NCBI RefSeq assembly: GCF_902806685.2
Contig: NC_048542.1
Coordinates: 5,750,533 to 5,814,532 of the forward strand
Direction: 5' to 3'
Length of the DNA stretch: 64,000 nt
Origin: Maniola hyperantus
Taxonomy: Eukaryota; Arthropoda; Insecta; Lepidoptera; Nymphalidae
The first letter of the stretch is position 1; each line of letters starts with the position of its first letter. A model generated the notes under the pieces. It was given only the letters and a program-made list of their open reading frames with translations, was not told the DNA's origin and did no database searches. Below are positions 33,701 to 43,480 of this stretch, piece after piece. The translations under genes were made by a program, and so were the position numbers.

Positions 33701-34423
33701 CCAAGTGCAATCAGACTCGCACATGAAGGGACTTCCGTACCATCGTACAAGAAATAAAACTTTTTAATTTTTCCATTATCATGGAGGCTCTTTTGAAATT
33801 TTTATTATTTGTTGTTATAGCAGCAATAGAAATACACATTCTGTGAATATTTCAACTCTACATATTACAGTTCACGAAATACAGCCCACTGACAGACGGG
33901 CGGACGGACGGACAGACGGCAGAGGCTTAGGAAAAAGGTTCCGTTGGCACTCTTCAGGTACAGAACCTTAAAAACAAATAAGTAAAATTTTTTTCATTCA
34001 TGCTCTTGGGGACAAACAAATCTTTATGAGACCATGATCATACAGCCTATACAAATGTGTAAAATACTAACCTTCACTATCGTCTCCCAGGATAATATCT
34101 TTGTATTTCTGTTTCATCAGCGCACCAAAGTCGCTTTCCGGCAAACTAAAGGCGGTCTCGTGATTCGGGAATGGTATTGGCTCAGTATCATCTAGCATAG
34201 TCATATCATACAAGGTGTCCAGATGTCTCCATATATCGTGTGTTGATATCTCCTTGGTTATAGAATTGGACAGCTTCTCCCAAATGCAAGCCATTTGAAA
34301 GTGTTTGTTTATACCGACCGGCTTGTGGTTCGCCATCGCGTAAAATAATTGGATCTCCATGTCGACGTCCCATTCTACCGTGTCCGCAACTTTCACATCT
34401 GGTTCTTCTTCACTAGACACCAT
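30701..34423 (-). CDS. MRGBP: MRG/MORF4L-binding protein (Eaf7 subunit of NuA4/TIP60)
   Basis: Five exons give 244 aa: 34423-34072, 33380-33330, 32354-32250, 31902-31786 and 30810-30701, with all phases consistent and GT-AG introns. The Eaf7/MRGBP domain fills exon 1: EWDVDMEIQLFYAMANHKPVG, HFQMACIWEKLS, IWRHLDTLYDM and PFPN. Exons 2-5 encode a low-complexity tail rich in Ser, Arg and Lys. The end TPAKRRRM matches the KRRR end of the mammalian protein (204 aa), so the insect protein has a longer linker. MRGBP binds MRG15 in the TIP60 histone acetyltransferase complex. The start is the ATG at 34423; the in-frame GTG nine bases upstream is not needed. Introns hold a LINE tail, a chimeric Helitron-like repeat and a dispersed repeat. 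Confidence 0.93.
31058..31232. mobile_element. Probable MITE, GTGCCC...AAACGGTCAAAC ends
   Basis: GTGCCCCATAAACGGTCAAACAC at the left is opposed by TTTGACAGACATGTTTGACCGTTTACAGGGCA at the right. The interior repeats TCAAACA/TGTTTGA many times in both orientations. It is in MRGBP intron 4. The GTGCCC end and iterated subterminal motif recall the element at 47312. Confidence 0.6.
31330..31525 (+). repeat. LINE 3' tail fragment (AAGAGATCGCTTTAGCG type)
   Basis: TTTCGTGATTCCTTTCGTC, AGGAAGAGATCGCTTTAGCGA, CCACCTTTGCACGCTGCAG, TTAGATTAAGTCCCTTGTATG and TGTGCAATAAAGTATAAATAAATAAAATAAAATA. It is the same tail as 38190-38395, antisense to MRGBP in intron 4. The A/T tail and AATAAA mark a retroelement 3' end. 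Confidence 0.65.
32396..32640. repeat. Chimeric Helitron-like repeat (A 5' half joined to reversed B 5' half)
   Basis: The left part is family A forward: TCCATACTAATATTATAAATGTGAAAGTG, GTCTGTCTGTCTGTCGG, GCTAGCTTTTCACGGC, CCGATTTTGACGAAATTTGG, CCCGGGGAAGGACATAGG. At about 32535 it switches to reversed family B: GGATGCCTACGTCATAG, CTGCCAAATTTCAGCCCGATCC, TTGATAGATCAGTCAGTCAGTC, ACCTTTTCC. Neither CTAGT 3' end is present. It is in MRGBP intron 2. Confidence 0.6.
33430..33625. repeat. Dispersed repeat (CATCAATCATTATTACAAT...), uninterrupted copy
   Basis: Same block order as 22371-22910 without the hAT-like insertion. It ends in an imperfect fold-back, 33583-33599/33606-33623 (CTGTAGGAAAG .. CTTTCCTACAG). 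It is in MRGBP intron 1. Confidence 0.65.
33697..33980. mobile_element. Non-autonomous element, CCGGCCAAGTG family, short decayed copy
   Basis: AAAATTGGCCAAGTGCAATCAGACTCGCAC, TTCCGTACCATCG, GGCGGACGGACGGACAGACGG, AAGGTTCCGTTGGCAC and GAACCTTAAAAA. The right terminal CCGG part is gone. It is in MRGBP intron 1. Confidence 0.55.
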
Positions 34424-35262
34424 GTTACTCACCCACCAGAAAACTTGACTCTTTGAGTTTTGTTTTGAAGAATTGTCTAAGTTACTCTAAGAATGAATTG
34501 TTTTTGAAGAATTGTTTGTCTTTTCGATGTAGGTATGAATCATAGATGTATGAATTTTCCGTATGTAAAAAGTACTCTGTGATTTAAATTTTAATTTGGC
34601 TTAAATTCTATGCACCGACCAGAAAAAAAAGTATCCCTGTATATTATAATACTCTTTGTACTAAACTCAAAGCAACTCAAAGTCAGAATAATCTATGGTC
34701 AGAAGCAGTCAGAAGAAAAATCACAGATAAATAGGTACCCACAGAAAATACCGAATCACAGATCACTATATAGGTACTAGTCACAGAGATTGAATGTTGT
34801 ACTGACTAATACCACAGAGTACATTGAATACCGACGTCAGTACCGAAGTGGGTGGGGCTTTATCTCGGTAGGTACATGATACGCAGTGCCTCTGCGGTCA
34901 TCCGAAACAGACCATCACAGACTACAGTGTATATAGTGCGCACATGACTGGGTGCCCTGCGTGCCCGACAGCCTGCACGAACGAGGAGCTGTACAACGCT
35001 GCCGACCGAGCAATCGCGGTTGCGGCTTTTTGGGCTGCCCGTGTTTGAGGTGACCGTCGACTCGAAAAGAAGAAGTACCGAAGTGGTAGGTACCGAAGTA
35101 CAAGCGAATTTTCAATAATCCTACTCTATGCCTCAAAGGGATTCTGGCTGGGGCAGGCATCACCCTATTTCTCCCTATTTAGTATCCCTATTAATCTGTG
35201 ACCCTATTGTCAAATATGTGACTGGATGTGAGTGGCTGGATGAGGAAGGCTGAGGACCGGGT
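34424..35262. other. Spacer upstream of MRGBP
   Basis: Presumably contains the MRGBP promoter. A GC-richer block at 34946-35046 reads on the plus strand as GCPACPTACTNEELYNAADRA then AFWAAR and a stop. It looks like the end of a retroelement protein, but I cannot name it. Confidence 0.35.
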
Positions 35263-35330
35263 GTGGTGGCGCTCTTTAGGGAAGGCCTATGTCCAACAGT
35301 GGATGTCCACAGGCTGATGATGATGATGAT
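35263..35330 (+). repeat. RTE-like LINE tail, forward
   Basis: GGTGGCGCTCTTTAGGGAAGGCCTATGTCCAACAGTGGATGTCCACAGGCTGATGATGATGATGATTG: the usual end of RTE-like elements with a TGATGA tail. Confidence 0.65.
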
Positions 35331-36283
35331 TGTCAAATATGCAGCATTGCCAATCTGTGGGGAATTCCCTAAACTGCGGGGATTTTCAGTCCCATTGGGT
35401 AATTTGTGGGGAGAGCGTTTATGTGGGGAAAATGCGGGGAATTTAGACATTTATACTAGAACTAAACTTAGAAGTAATAATAGTAGTTTAACTTTTATCC
35501 TGGGAAGCGTTGTAAATTGCATGAACGGCCACACCGCTCCTGGCAAGCCCTTGGGCAGGCACGCGGCCGCGTCTGTCCAACACAGATAGCCTTCTATCTT
35601 TCAAGTACTCATTTGGTCCTACTCTAACTTCATGTTTCGATTATGGGAAAGACTGATATGCAAACCAAACAGGTCTTTTACTGAATAAATTTCGTAGACA
35701 ATGAATTCGATCATCGAAATTATTAGTTTCGAGTTTTGTGTCCCAGATCGGATATCTTGTCGGAAGTGTGTCGGAATATGTGTTTTTTTTACATGTTTTA
35801 TGGTAAATGGATGTAAATGTAGCTTATACCACTTGCGCTAATAATGTAGCTTTCTATGGGTGAAAGAATTTTTAAAATCAGTTGAGTAAATTTGAGTTTA
35901 TCCTACTTTTTCTTATATTTGTTAATTTTCGATGGAAGCTTGATTTCTTCCGACATTTTGTTCAAATATCGTCATATTTCAACAAATTAACACAAACCAA
36001 TATTTAACTATAGTACCTACCTATAAACCTTCCTCTTGAATCACTCTATTTTTTGTTGAAAACCACATTAAAAATCCGTTGCGTAGTTTAAAAGATCTAC
36101 GCGTTCAAACCTACACACAGACAGCGGGAAGCGACTTTATTTTATACATACTGTTATGTAGAGATAATGCTATATAAGGTTGTATAGACTAGCTTAAGTT
36201 TTTAAATCATTAAATACTTAAGTATAAGTAATAAATATATTTGATTTATATGAACAGTAATTTTATTTCTTTGCTGAAAAGTT
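35331..36283. other. Spacer
   Basis: Contains TGTGGGG-rich sequence (35355-35445). The CGGGGATTTTCAGT block reappears at about 38405, suggesting the intervening 36-38 kb LINE remnants inserted into related sequence. No gene seen. Confidence 0.35.
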
Positions 36284-37240
36284 GTGGGGATTATGTGGGG
36301 CATGTCGATATGTACTATAAGCGGATCTTACCCAAATTTACCAAGCAAAATTAATGCCTCCCAGCTATCAGAATTGTCTCAAGTTACAGTTCGAAATAAG
36401 CGCAAATTTATTGCAGAAAATGAAGAATTAAAGGCTGAATTTTCGGATGTAAAACATGAGTTCATTGAACTGAGTAAACAAATGACAGCACTACACCTTC
36501 AAATGTCAGAAATGATGACGTACCTCACATCTAACAACACCATGTAAATAGACAATTTCTCTAAAATAAGTGAAGATGTTTCTGTCATAAAAAATCAAGT
36601 CAATGATATAAAATCTACGACTGAATTCTTGATTGAAGAACAAAGCAAACTGAAATTAGAAATTATGAATATTAAAAGTTCGAATAATACTACACAGAAG
36701 AAGATTGAGTTATTAGAATCTAGAATACAAAACATAGACTTGAAGATGATTAGTGTGGACGCAAGCCCGAAAGTGAAAGCACAAGAAGAAATTATTACAG
36801 AACTAAACGAGCGAAACTTGAGATCACGAAATATATTAGTGTCAGGCATAGCTGAATCAACCTGTACTGACCCGAAAGAGAGACAAATTCATGATAGAAA
36901 CGCTTCCTGGAATATTTTAAAAACTATATACACAGATTGCCCTCAGCCTGAAAAAGTTTATCGGATAGGAAAATACAATCCAGATAAAAACCGTTTAATC
37001 AAAGTATGTTTTGAGCTCCCAAAAACAGCCCTGTATATACTTCGGAACAAATCAAGCGTGAAGAATGACGTGAACAAAATTTACCCCGATCAAACATCTC
37101 AGCAGCAATCATATATGAAACATCTTAAAGAAGAGCTTGAGGCTCGAACAAGAAATGGCGAAACAAATCTCATAATAAAATATGTGAGAGGTGTGCCTAA
37201 AATAATTTCTGCGCCGCCAAAAACTACAACCAATAATTAG
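36284..37240 (+). pseudogene. LINE ORF1 remnant, coiled coil plus RRM-like fold
   Basis: A frame of about 319 codons with a single in-frame stop (TAA at 36545-36547). The first half is heptad-like and charged (ENEELKAEFSDVKHEFIEL, IEEQSKLKLEIMNIKSS), suggesting a coiled coil. The second half has NERNLRSRNILVSGI, PQPEKVYRIGKYNPDKNRLIK and VCFELPKTALYILRNKSSVK, the pattern of insect LINE ORF1 proteins related to the L1 ORF1 RRM fold. Such proteins bind element RNA. It is directly followed by the C-terminal end of an ORF2, with no RT between, so the element is internally deleted. Confidence 0.7.
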
Positions 37241-37600
37241 TACTAAAGACTACGAGCGAAAAGTGGGATTCCAGCACTTCTACGGGATGAAAAATGTTTT
37301 GTTTGAAGGCGTACAATTATACAATAAGCTCCCCAGTGACATAAAACACACAGTCTTTTTAAACTTATAAAAAACTCATAAATTACATTAACAAAAATAA
37401 CTTTAACATAAAAAAATCCATATTCTGCTACATTTATATTTATATATAAATATAATTAATATCTACTTGTATACTAAACTCACATACACGACTATAAAAA
37501 TAAAAATAAAATACATATTATACATGTAAATATACTTAAATATACATACTTGTGTACATTTACATATTATAAGCCCTTTACTATAAATAATACATACACA
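37241..37600 (+). pseudogene. LINE ORF2 C-terminal remnant and AT-rich tail
   Basis: At about 37250-37370, GIPALLRDEKCFV, EGVQLYNKLPSDIKHTVF and NL then a stop match the typical last 40 residues of CR1/L2/Jockey-type reverse transcriptases (LYN-LP-IK). The endonuclease, RT core and most of ORF2 are absent. AT-rich sequence with TATATAAATATA follows. Confidence 0.6.
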
Positions 37601-37829
37601 TAGGTACAGAAAATACTACTATGCCAGCGGTATCTAGTCTCTAATAATCCATGTTATGTCCGTGCCATTCGCGCACTCGATCGACTCGCTTACTTTGTAA
37701 TAATTTTATTTCTACCCACTTTGTTTTGTATAAAGTCGCAGTTGAAGTGTGGATAAGATACCTACTGTTAATTTGTTAAATTTCTCATGTAAGTGAATTT
37801 AATTCTTAGTGAGAATAAAGTTCTTTAAC

Positions 37830-38395
37830 CGTACTACCCTCAAACACCATCATACTTAAAAGAACGATTTTCCTATCTTGGTGAGAACAATCAGTTCTCC
37901 CTCCGCTCCAGCACCGACAATAAGCTTATGACTCCACACAGCTGCACGGTATACTATGGTAACTCTTTCACCACTAACAGTGTCAAACTCTGGAATTATT
38001 CTCTCCCAGCAGAAATACGTCTGGCGAAATCCTTAAACACCTTCAAAAATCGTTTGAAGAACTATTATTTATCTATGTAAACAGAACTATGTAGTATATT
38101 ATAGAGATATGTATATAGGTATATATATTTATATATATTTGTGTATTATTAGAATGTACTGTGTATGTAGTCTAATTTATAATAATATAATATACCAAGG
38201 GCCATTTTCGGCTGCCGCACCAACCCGTGCGTTTCGTGATTCCTTTTGTCAAATGTTGCCTAGAAGAGATCGCTTTAGCGATAAGGCCGCCTTTGCATGC
38301 TACAGATATTAGATTAAGATCCTGTATTGTGTTTTTTCAATGTTTACTTTGTGCAATAAAGTGTAAATAAATAAATAAAAATAAATAATTTTTCC
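37830..38395 (+). pseudogene. Second LINE 3' end with its tail
   Basis: 37847-38080 encodes ERFSYLGENNQFSLRSSTDN, KLMTPHSC, GNSFTTNSVKLWNYSLPAEI and SLNTFKNRLKNYYLSM then a stop. This is a LINE ORF2 C-terminus (VKLWN-LPAEIR and FK..L motifs). The 3' tail 38190-38395 has CGTTTCGTGATTCC, AAGAGATCGCTTTAGCGAT, TGCAATAAAGTGTAAATAAATAAATAAAAATAAAT. This ties the tail at 31330 to this LINE family. Confidence 0.65.
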
Positions 38396-38609
38396 CTCAA
38401 TTGGGGATTTTCAGTTAGGTTTGTGGGGAATCCAGACCGAGGACGTTGGCAACGCTGCAAATATGTCAAAACACGTCATACGTCAACATTGTTTCATGAT
38501 TTTCCTTCTACAACTACATTATTTTCTATTATTTATTTTTCTTTAGTCGAGTCGGTTGTAACAATCAAAATCGAAATTTTCACTCAAGATCATTATTTAA
38601 TTTGAAACT

Positions 38610-39368
38610 ATGGGCGTAGACGTAGAAACTCTTTCACCCGGAAATGGTAATCGATTACTTGAGTGTAAAGGATAAAAGTTATTACTTTGCATCTAAATCG
38701 GATTTTTTTTTAGGTATCACCTACCCAAAACCTGGTCAAACGGTAGTGGTTCACTATACAGGAATTCTACAAAACGGGAAAAAATTCGATTCCTCGAGAG
38801 ATCGTGGACAGCCATTTAAGTTTACATTAGGAAAAGGAGATGTTATCAAAGGATGGGATCAAGGTTTAGCAAAGGTTTGTTTTTAAGCAACCTTTGCTCA
38901 TACTTTTATAAAATTAGTAATAATAATATTTTATTTTTATATATTTTTTTATAATATTTTATTTACTCAGCCAACAAAATGTTGCACAGTACAAAAACTC
39001 CTTAAATCTAGTGCACAAAAAGTTAGATACAATAACTGTTAAACCTGATGGAGTGCTTTGGCGTCCGTACTAAGAAAACCTATGTTACGGACACCACAGC
39101 CTTCCCTTGGATCCATCGATTACTTAAGGCGTACAAATTTAAATTTTGTCTATTTGAATTACAATATTAAGTGTGAGTGTGAAAAATTATAAAAAATACT
39201 GTAGAAAAATATACTTAAAGAAAACATTTTTGGCTACAGATGTCAGTAGGTGAGCGAGCAAGATTAACATGTTCACCCGACTTTGCATATGGATCTCGAG
39301 GTCATCCTGGCGTAATTCCACCAAATGCCACCTTAATTTTTGATGTTGAACTCTTAAGGGTAGAATAA
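38610..39368 (+). CDS. FKBP1A: FKBP12-type peptidyl-prolyl cis-trans isomerase
   Basis: Three exons (38610-38646, 38714-38874 and 39240-39368) give 108 aa, the same length as vertebrate FKBP12, counting the initiator Met. It starts MGVDVETLSPGNG. The single FKBP domain keeps VVHYTGIL, GKKFDSSRDR, VIKGWDQGLA, AYGSRGHPGVIPPNATL and IFDVELLRVE, including the aromatic and Asp residues that form the FK506-binding pocket (Tyr27, Phe37, Asp38, Phe47, Trp60, Tyr83, Phe100). FKBP12 isomerises X-Pro bonds in the cytosol and is known to modulate TGF-beta type I receptors and ryanodine receptors. There is no signal peptide. It faces PEX10 tail to tail. An AATAAA at 39746-39751 is a candidate poly(A) signal. 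Confidence 0.97.
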
Positions 39369-39745
39369 TTATTCAAGCTTGCCATAGTAAATAATTAATT
39401 AGCCTCGATAAAAATAACTGTTAGCCTTAAAGCGTTTTGTTGGTATGTACTTTAATTTTGGTGCAGGCTTTAATGCTTTAAGCCACAACATATATAACGT
39501 TAGCTGCTGGGATTTAGTTATTTGTGGTGAAATGATTATGATAATGTTGCTAATCATTGGTCAACAATCATTTAAGGTTCACAGATATTTTTAATAATTT
39601 ATATGTTACAGTTTATGATTACTACTTAGTGATATTATTCTCATGATTTATAATTTAGCAAATCTTTATTACACAGCAGTCATTAGTTTGTGACTTAAGA
39701 ATGTTTTGCTTGAAAGTTTATCATTGTTAATTTTGTTTTGTACTC

Positions 39746-39751
39746 AATAAA
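39746..39751 (+). terminator. Candidate poly(A) signal of FKBP12
   Basis: AATAAA about 380 bp after the stop codon, on the coding strand. It is the first clear hexamer in the 3' region. Confidence 0.5.
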
Positions 39752-40047
39752 ACAACAGTTAACTATATTGATCTTAATTCCATATTATATCATAATAGAA
39801 TTGAACTAAATGCATTTAATAAGCATTTTATTTTTAATTGTTGTCTTTTCTATGATAGCTTAACAAAAGCACACACATCACAACATTTTTTTGGCAAAGG
39901 TGAATGGTGATGCTGATTTAATTAGTTAAAATAACTAAAAACTACTATTTTAAGTTTCGTAATTTTGCATTAATTAAACGAAGAATTTATATTATATTAA
40001 ATACTAGTTTGATTTACACAATAAAATATTCTATTTTATCTAAAACT

Positions 40048-40575
40048 AGCTTATGCTCGCGACTTCGTCCGCGTGGACTACATAAATTTCAAACCCCTAC
40101 TTCACCCCTGTTGCGTAGATTTAGCTTTAGGCCATGAGTTGATGGCACAACGTTGCCAAAATTGAGGATTCGCACCGCGTCGGATAATGTGCGAATCATA
40201 TTTGCGATGCAGCGGTGCACGCGTTGCAGAGGTGTCTGACAACTGATTAGTTTTGCTTCTTAACGTAGTTGGCGCTGTAGGCGCACGTTCGGAAATTGTG
40301 ACATACATTCGTTTAATTGTTGTAAAAAATGTGAATTTGGAAAGAATGGCAATTTTAATTATTTGTGCTTGCAGTTTTAGGAAGTAGAAAGATAAACGCT
40401 TGTTCTACGGAACAACCCCCTTAGGGGTTGAATTTTCAAAAACCCTTTCTTAGCGGATGCCTACGTCATAATAGCTATCTGCATGCCAAATTTCAGCCCG
40501 ATCCGTCCAGTAGTTTGAGCTGTGCGTTGATAGATCAGTCAGTCAGTCACCTTTTCCTTTTATATATTAAGATAA
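40048..40575 (-). repeat. Helitron-like repeat, family B, reverse, with 295-bp insert
   Basis: AACTAGCTTATGCTCGCGACTTCGTCCGCGTGG and AATTTCAAACCCCTAC at the left. AGGGGTTGAATTTTCAAAAACCC, GCGGATGCCTACGTC, GCATGCCAAATTTCAGCCCGATCC, GAGCTGTGCGTTGATAGATCAGTCAGTCAGTC and ACCTTTTCCTTTTATATATTAAGAT at the right. About 40118-40410 is foreign (GAGGATTCGCACCGCG ... GCGCACGTTCGG), unlike other family members. Confidence 0.65.
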
Positions 40576-40673
40576 AATGTATTAAAATATAACATACAAC
40601 ATGCTCTCAGAAGACCCAGAGACAATAAATAAAATATTTAAAACCATAACAATTTTTTCGTTTTATATTAAAT

Positions 40674-41486
40674 TTAAGGACTGTAATTCATCAAAGGCAC
40701 AACAGTATTCTTAGTAAATGGAGTCCGGCACAAAGGGCAGCTCTCCAAAGCTCCGTAACAACATTGCATACAAAACAAGTGGCCGCACTGTAACACACAA
40801 GGTTGGACTATCTCCTCCAAACATGCAATACATGATTTACTGCTGTCAACTTCATTAGGAAAGTCTGACATCTCATCCATGTGTTTTTTAGCTTGGTAAA
40901 AACTTTGTCCACATGATATAAAAGCATGTAACAAAGTAACTATGCCCAACAAACGTAAATGAGCATAATATGCTGCTGCTGCTGGGCGAACATGCACACA
41001 ATTAATGCCTGTAACTGTTTTACCAATTTGCAAAGGACCTCCACTAATGTATGATAATGCCCGATGTATACTTTCAATTTGTGGGACTACATTATTAAGT
41101 GTTTTTAATACAATCAGTATTAAATTCTGAGCTTCTGGTTTCAATGACGAATTTTGTAAGATTTGCTTTTCCATATGGACAAGTAATCTCCTTGTTAGGT
41201 TTTCTCCAAATGCTGACAGTAAAATACTAACAAGACGACTGCTATATGAAGGCAGTCTGTGATATGTGTCGTCAACTTGAATTATTCCAGAATATTCTTC
41301 TCCCAAAGTTTGCAAGTCCTTGAGCGTTGTGAAGGATTTGTACAGTAATGAAGACACTGGAACAGCTTTAGATGCATAATATGAGGGGATAAGTTTGGCT
41401 AAGCAACTTGCAAGTTGTTTCTCGTAGAGATCATCTTTTTGAAACGCACGTAGTACTTCAGCCGGTTGCGCCGCTGGTAAAGCCAT
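40674..41486 (-). CDS. PEX10: Peroxin-10, RING-type E3 ubiquitin ligase
   Basis: A single-exon frame of 270 aa, shorter than human PEX10 (about 326). It opens MALPAAQPAEVLRAFQKDDLYE, matching the conserved PEVIRAAQKDEYY start. The N-terminal membrane domain has the family hallmark TLGEEYSGIIQVD at about 80-92. Hydrophobic segments around 170-195 (RLLGIVTLLHAFISCG) fit the membrane-embedded part. The C-terminal RING is C3HC4: Cys219, Cys222, Cys234, His236, Cys239, Cys242, Cys250 and Cys253 (CIACLEE, CGHLFC, CPLCR). With PEX2 and PEX12 it forms the peroxisomal ubiquitin ligase channel that ubiquitinates PEX5 for receptor recycling. No intron and no frame damage are seen, and the flanks show no poly(A) tract that would mark it as a retrocopy. 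Confidence 0.95.
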   Translation of the reverse strand: MALPAAQPAEVLRAFQKDDLYEKQLASCLAKLIPSYYASKAVPVSSLLYKSFTTLKDLQTLGEEYSGIIQVDDTYHRLPSYSSRLVSILLSAFGENLTRRLLVHMEKQILQNSSLKPEAQNLILIVLKTLNNVVPQIESIHRALSYISGGPLQIGKTVTGINCVHVRPAAAAYYAHLRLLGIVTLLHAFISCGQSFYQAKKHMDEMSDFPNEVDSSKSCIACLEEIVQPCVLQCGHLFCMQCCYGALESCPLCRTPFTKNTVVPLMNYSP

Positions 41487-42640
41487 AATATTTGTTAATA
41501 ACCCTTAATATTACAACAAAAAAGATTAATTTTCGTATGGTTTGCAAATTTTTCTGTTTTCTCCCGTTTTGATGATGATCACGTCTTGATCATGATATTG
41601 ATAACTAGTTGATAACATAGTCTGATAGTGATGTTTGATCTTCACTTCACATGTCGCAGGACTCTTTAGGACAGGATTTTGCAATTTATTTTTGTCTTTT
41701 GTGCAGTGTTGTTTTGTTTTCAGCACAGATATGTCAGACAGTCCTTATTCTGAGGTTTTCAGCAAAGTACCTATACATTCATCCAAGATTTAAACTAATA
41801 TCTCTATGCTTAGAGTATAATATCTCTATGGCAATGTTAGTTTCGATTTTTGGCACAAGCCAATATAGCCTTGTCGCACTCAAAGAACTTCCATGTACTA
41901 CTACGTACAATAGTGTAGTACATCCTATGTCGATGGTCGCACCATGTCGTATATAGGTAGGTACTGGTATGCATTGCAGTCTATGCCCTATGGCACCGAC
42001 CCTGTCACATAAAGACTGTCTCTATGGCACAGACCATGAAAAACTACCTCTAGGGCAAAATAGGGCTACCACCGTTTTACCCAAAATTACCCTAAATCCT
42101 TGTCAATAAAAAGCCATATAAAAACCATACCTACCTATTAGGTAATCATATTATTATCTTTGAAGGTGGAAATCCTTTAGTTTGTTACATGCACTCTAAC
42201 TTAGTCTGGCTTGTTGATTTTTTTTCTCTTACATTGTCGCGACGAACGTCGCGAAATAGTTAATTGTACAAAATATAAATAGTAATCATCGTAAAATTAA
42301 ATCATCCAATTATAATATCTAATTACAATAACGAGCAAAACGAGATTAGAAGGAGAGGAATCCAGAGCCGGACGCTTAAAATACTATGGTAAGTTGTCTG
42401 TGACTTTACTCTATGGGTCTAATGGTCTATACTTGAAACGCGACGCCGACTGTCTGTGGTCGGAGCCTTAAACCACGGCGCCCACCATTTTGTTAAGACT
42501 GGATCCGAACACGGCAGCCTCGCCTCACAGCACGCCTCCCGTCATCAGTTCGGTGCCTCGCATCCTGTATTATTACTTGTAAGTGGCTAACTATAAGTAA
42601 CTATATTTGATTGCTATTAATATTGTGCATAAGGAACGTT
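41487..42640. other. Spacer upstream of PEX10
   Basis: No second gene recognised. It includes the PEX10 promoter and, at 42240-42560, more GC-rich sequence containing short inverted CGCGACGAACGTCGCG. Confidence 0.4.
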
Positions 42641-42659
42641 TCCATGCAGCTACGCAATC

Positions 42660-43010
42660 AGTGAAATTGCACCAGTCCGTAAGCGGATCGCTAATGCCGA
42701 TCGCGATGGTGATACAGTGGGTAGTAATAAGACCCGTGCAGTCAGCCTGCAAACCATCAGCGCAGTTGGTGATACAGTTGGTATTTGACCCATGCCGCTA
42801 GCGTGCAATCCATCAGGGTAGATGGAGATACAGTTGGTAAATTGACCCATGCAGCTAGCGGGCAAACCATCAGCGCAGTTGGTGATACAGTTGGTATTTG
42901 ACCCATGCCGCTAGCGTGCAATCCATCAGGGTAGATGGAGATACAGTTGGTAAATTGACCCATGCAGCTAGCGGGCAAACCATCGGCGTAGGCAGTGATA
43001 CGGTGGCAAT
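42660..43010 (+). repeat. 113-bp higher-order tandem repeat
   Basis: The unit from GCAGTTGGTGATACAGTTGG to GCGGGCAAACCATCAGC is 113 bp and occurs twice almost identically (starting at about 42761 and 42874), flanked by diverged partial units. Each 113-bp unit is a dimer of two related subunits of about 56 and 57 bp (GATACAGTTGGTATTTGACCC / GATACAGTTGGTAAATTGACCC). Open frames through it merely reflect the repetition. Confidence 0.8.
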
Positions 43011-43480
43011 TTGACTCGGCACGAATAGCCAGTTACCTGACCGAAACGCGGTAGGTCAATTGGACCCAATTATAATCCTAATGGCTGGGCTAATGATGGA
43101 ACCGTTCCTCCTTTAATTTAGTGCTAGTCAGCCCTGGTCTTCCCCGCTTAGCGGCGAGGAAGACAGTAGCCCCGGCGGATTTCGTCTAGGCGAAATCTGC
43201 CCGTCCCATATATGTATTACAGAGTGCGAGGCAATGGATTCTGTCCTATGCGACGGGGAGGAAGGCCGCTTCCTCGCCCGTCGCCTCCGTGCCGTGAAGA
43301 CGGCGCATTAACCTGGTGTCGCATGCGCGAGCGGACTGCGCATCGAGCAAGGGTGAGTGCATAATCAAACATTCACAAACTAGCCTTCGTGACGTCTCTG
43401 GTTTCAACCCTCAAACCCGGGCGGCAAGCCGAGTCTAACTAAGCATAAACAGGAGGCGCCACGACATACTTTAAAATAGG
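43011..43480. other. GC-rich block, unassigned
   Basis: Includes CCCCGCTTAGCGGCGAGGAAGAC, CGGCGGATTTCG, CTAGGCGAAATCTGCCCG (a short inverted repeat of GATTTCG/CGAAATC) and CATGCGCGAGCGG. It may be part of an untranslated retroelement leader, but no protein or LTR was recognised. Confidence 0.35.

Noticed and set aside
34915..35163. 82-codon minus-strand frame upstream of MRGBP
   Set aside because: No domain or splice support; the plus strand gives a more protein-like short stretch, itself unidentified.
40674..41486. PEX10 as a processed retrocopy
   Set aside because: It has no stop, no frameshift, no poly(A) tract or target duplication; a native intronless gene is more likely.
42607..42978. 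Open frames on both strands through the 42.7-kb region
   Set aside because: They arise because the 113-bp repeat lacks stops in several frames; the peptide repeats simply mirror the DNA repeat.
42660..43010. CRISPR-like array
   Set aside because: The repeats are contiguous with no unique spacers and the window is eukaryotic.
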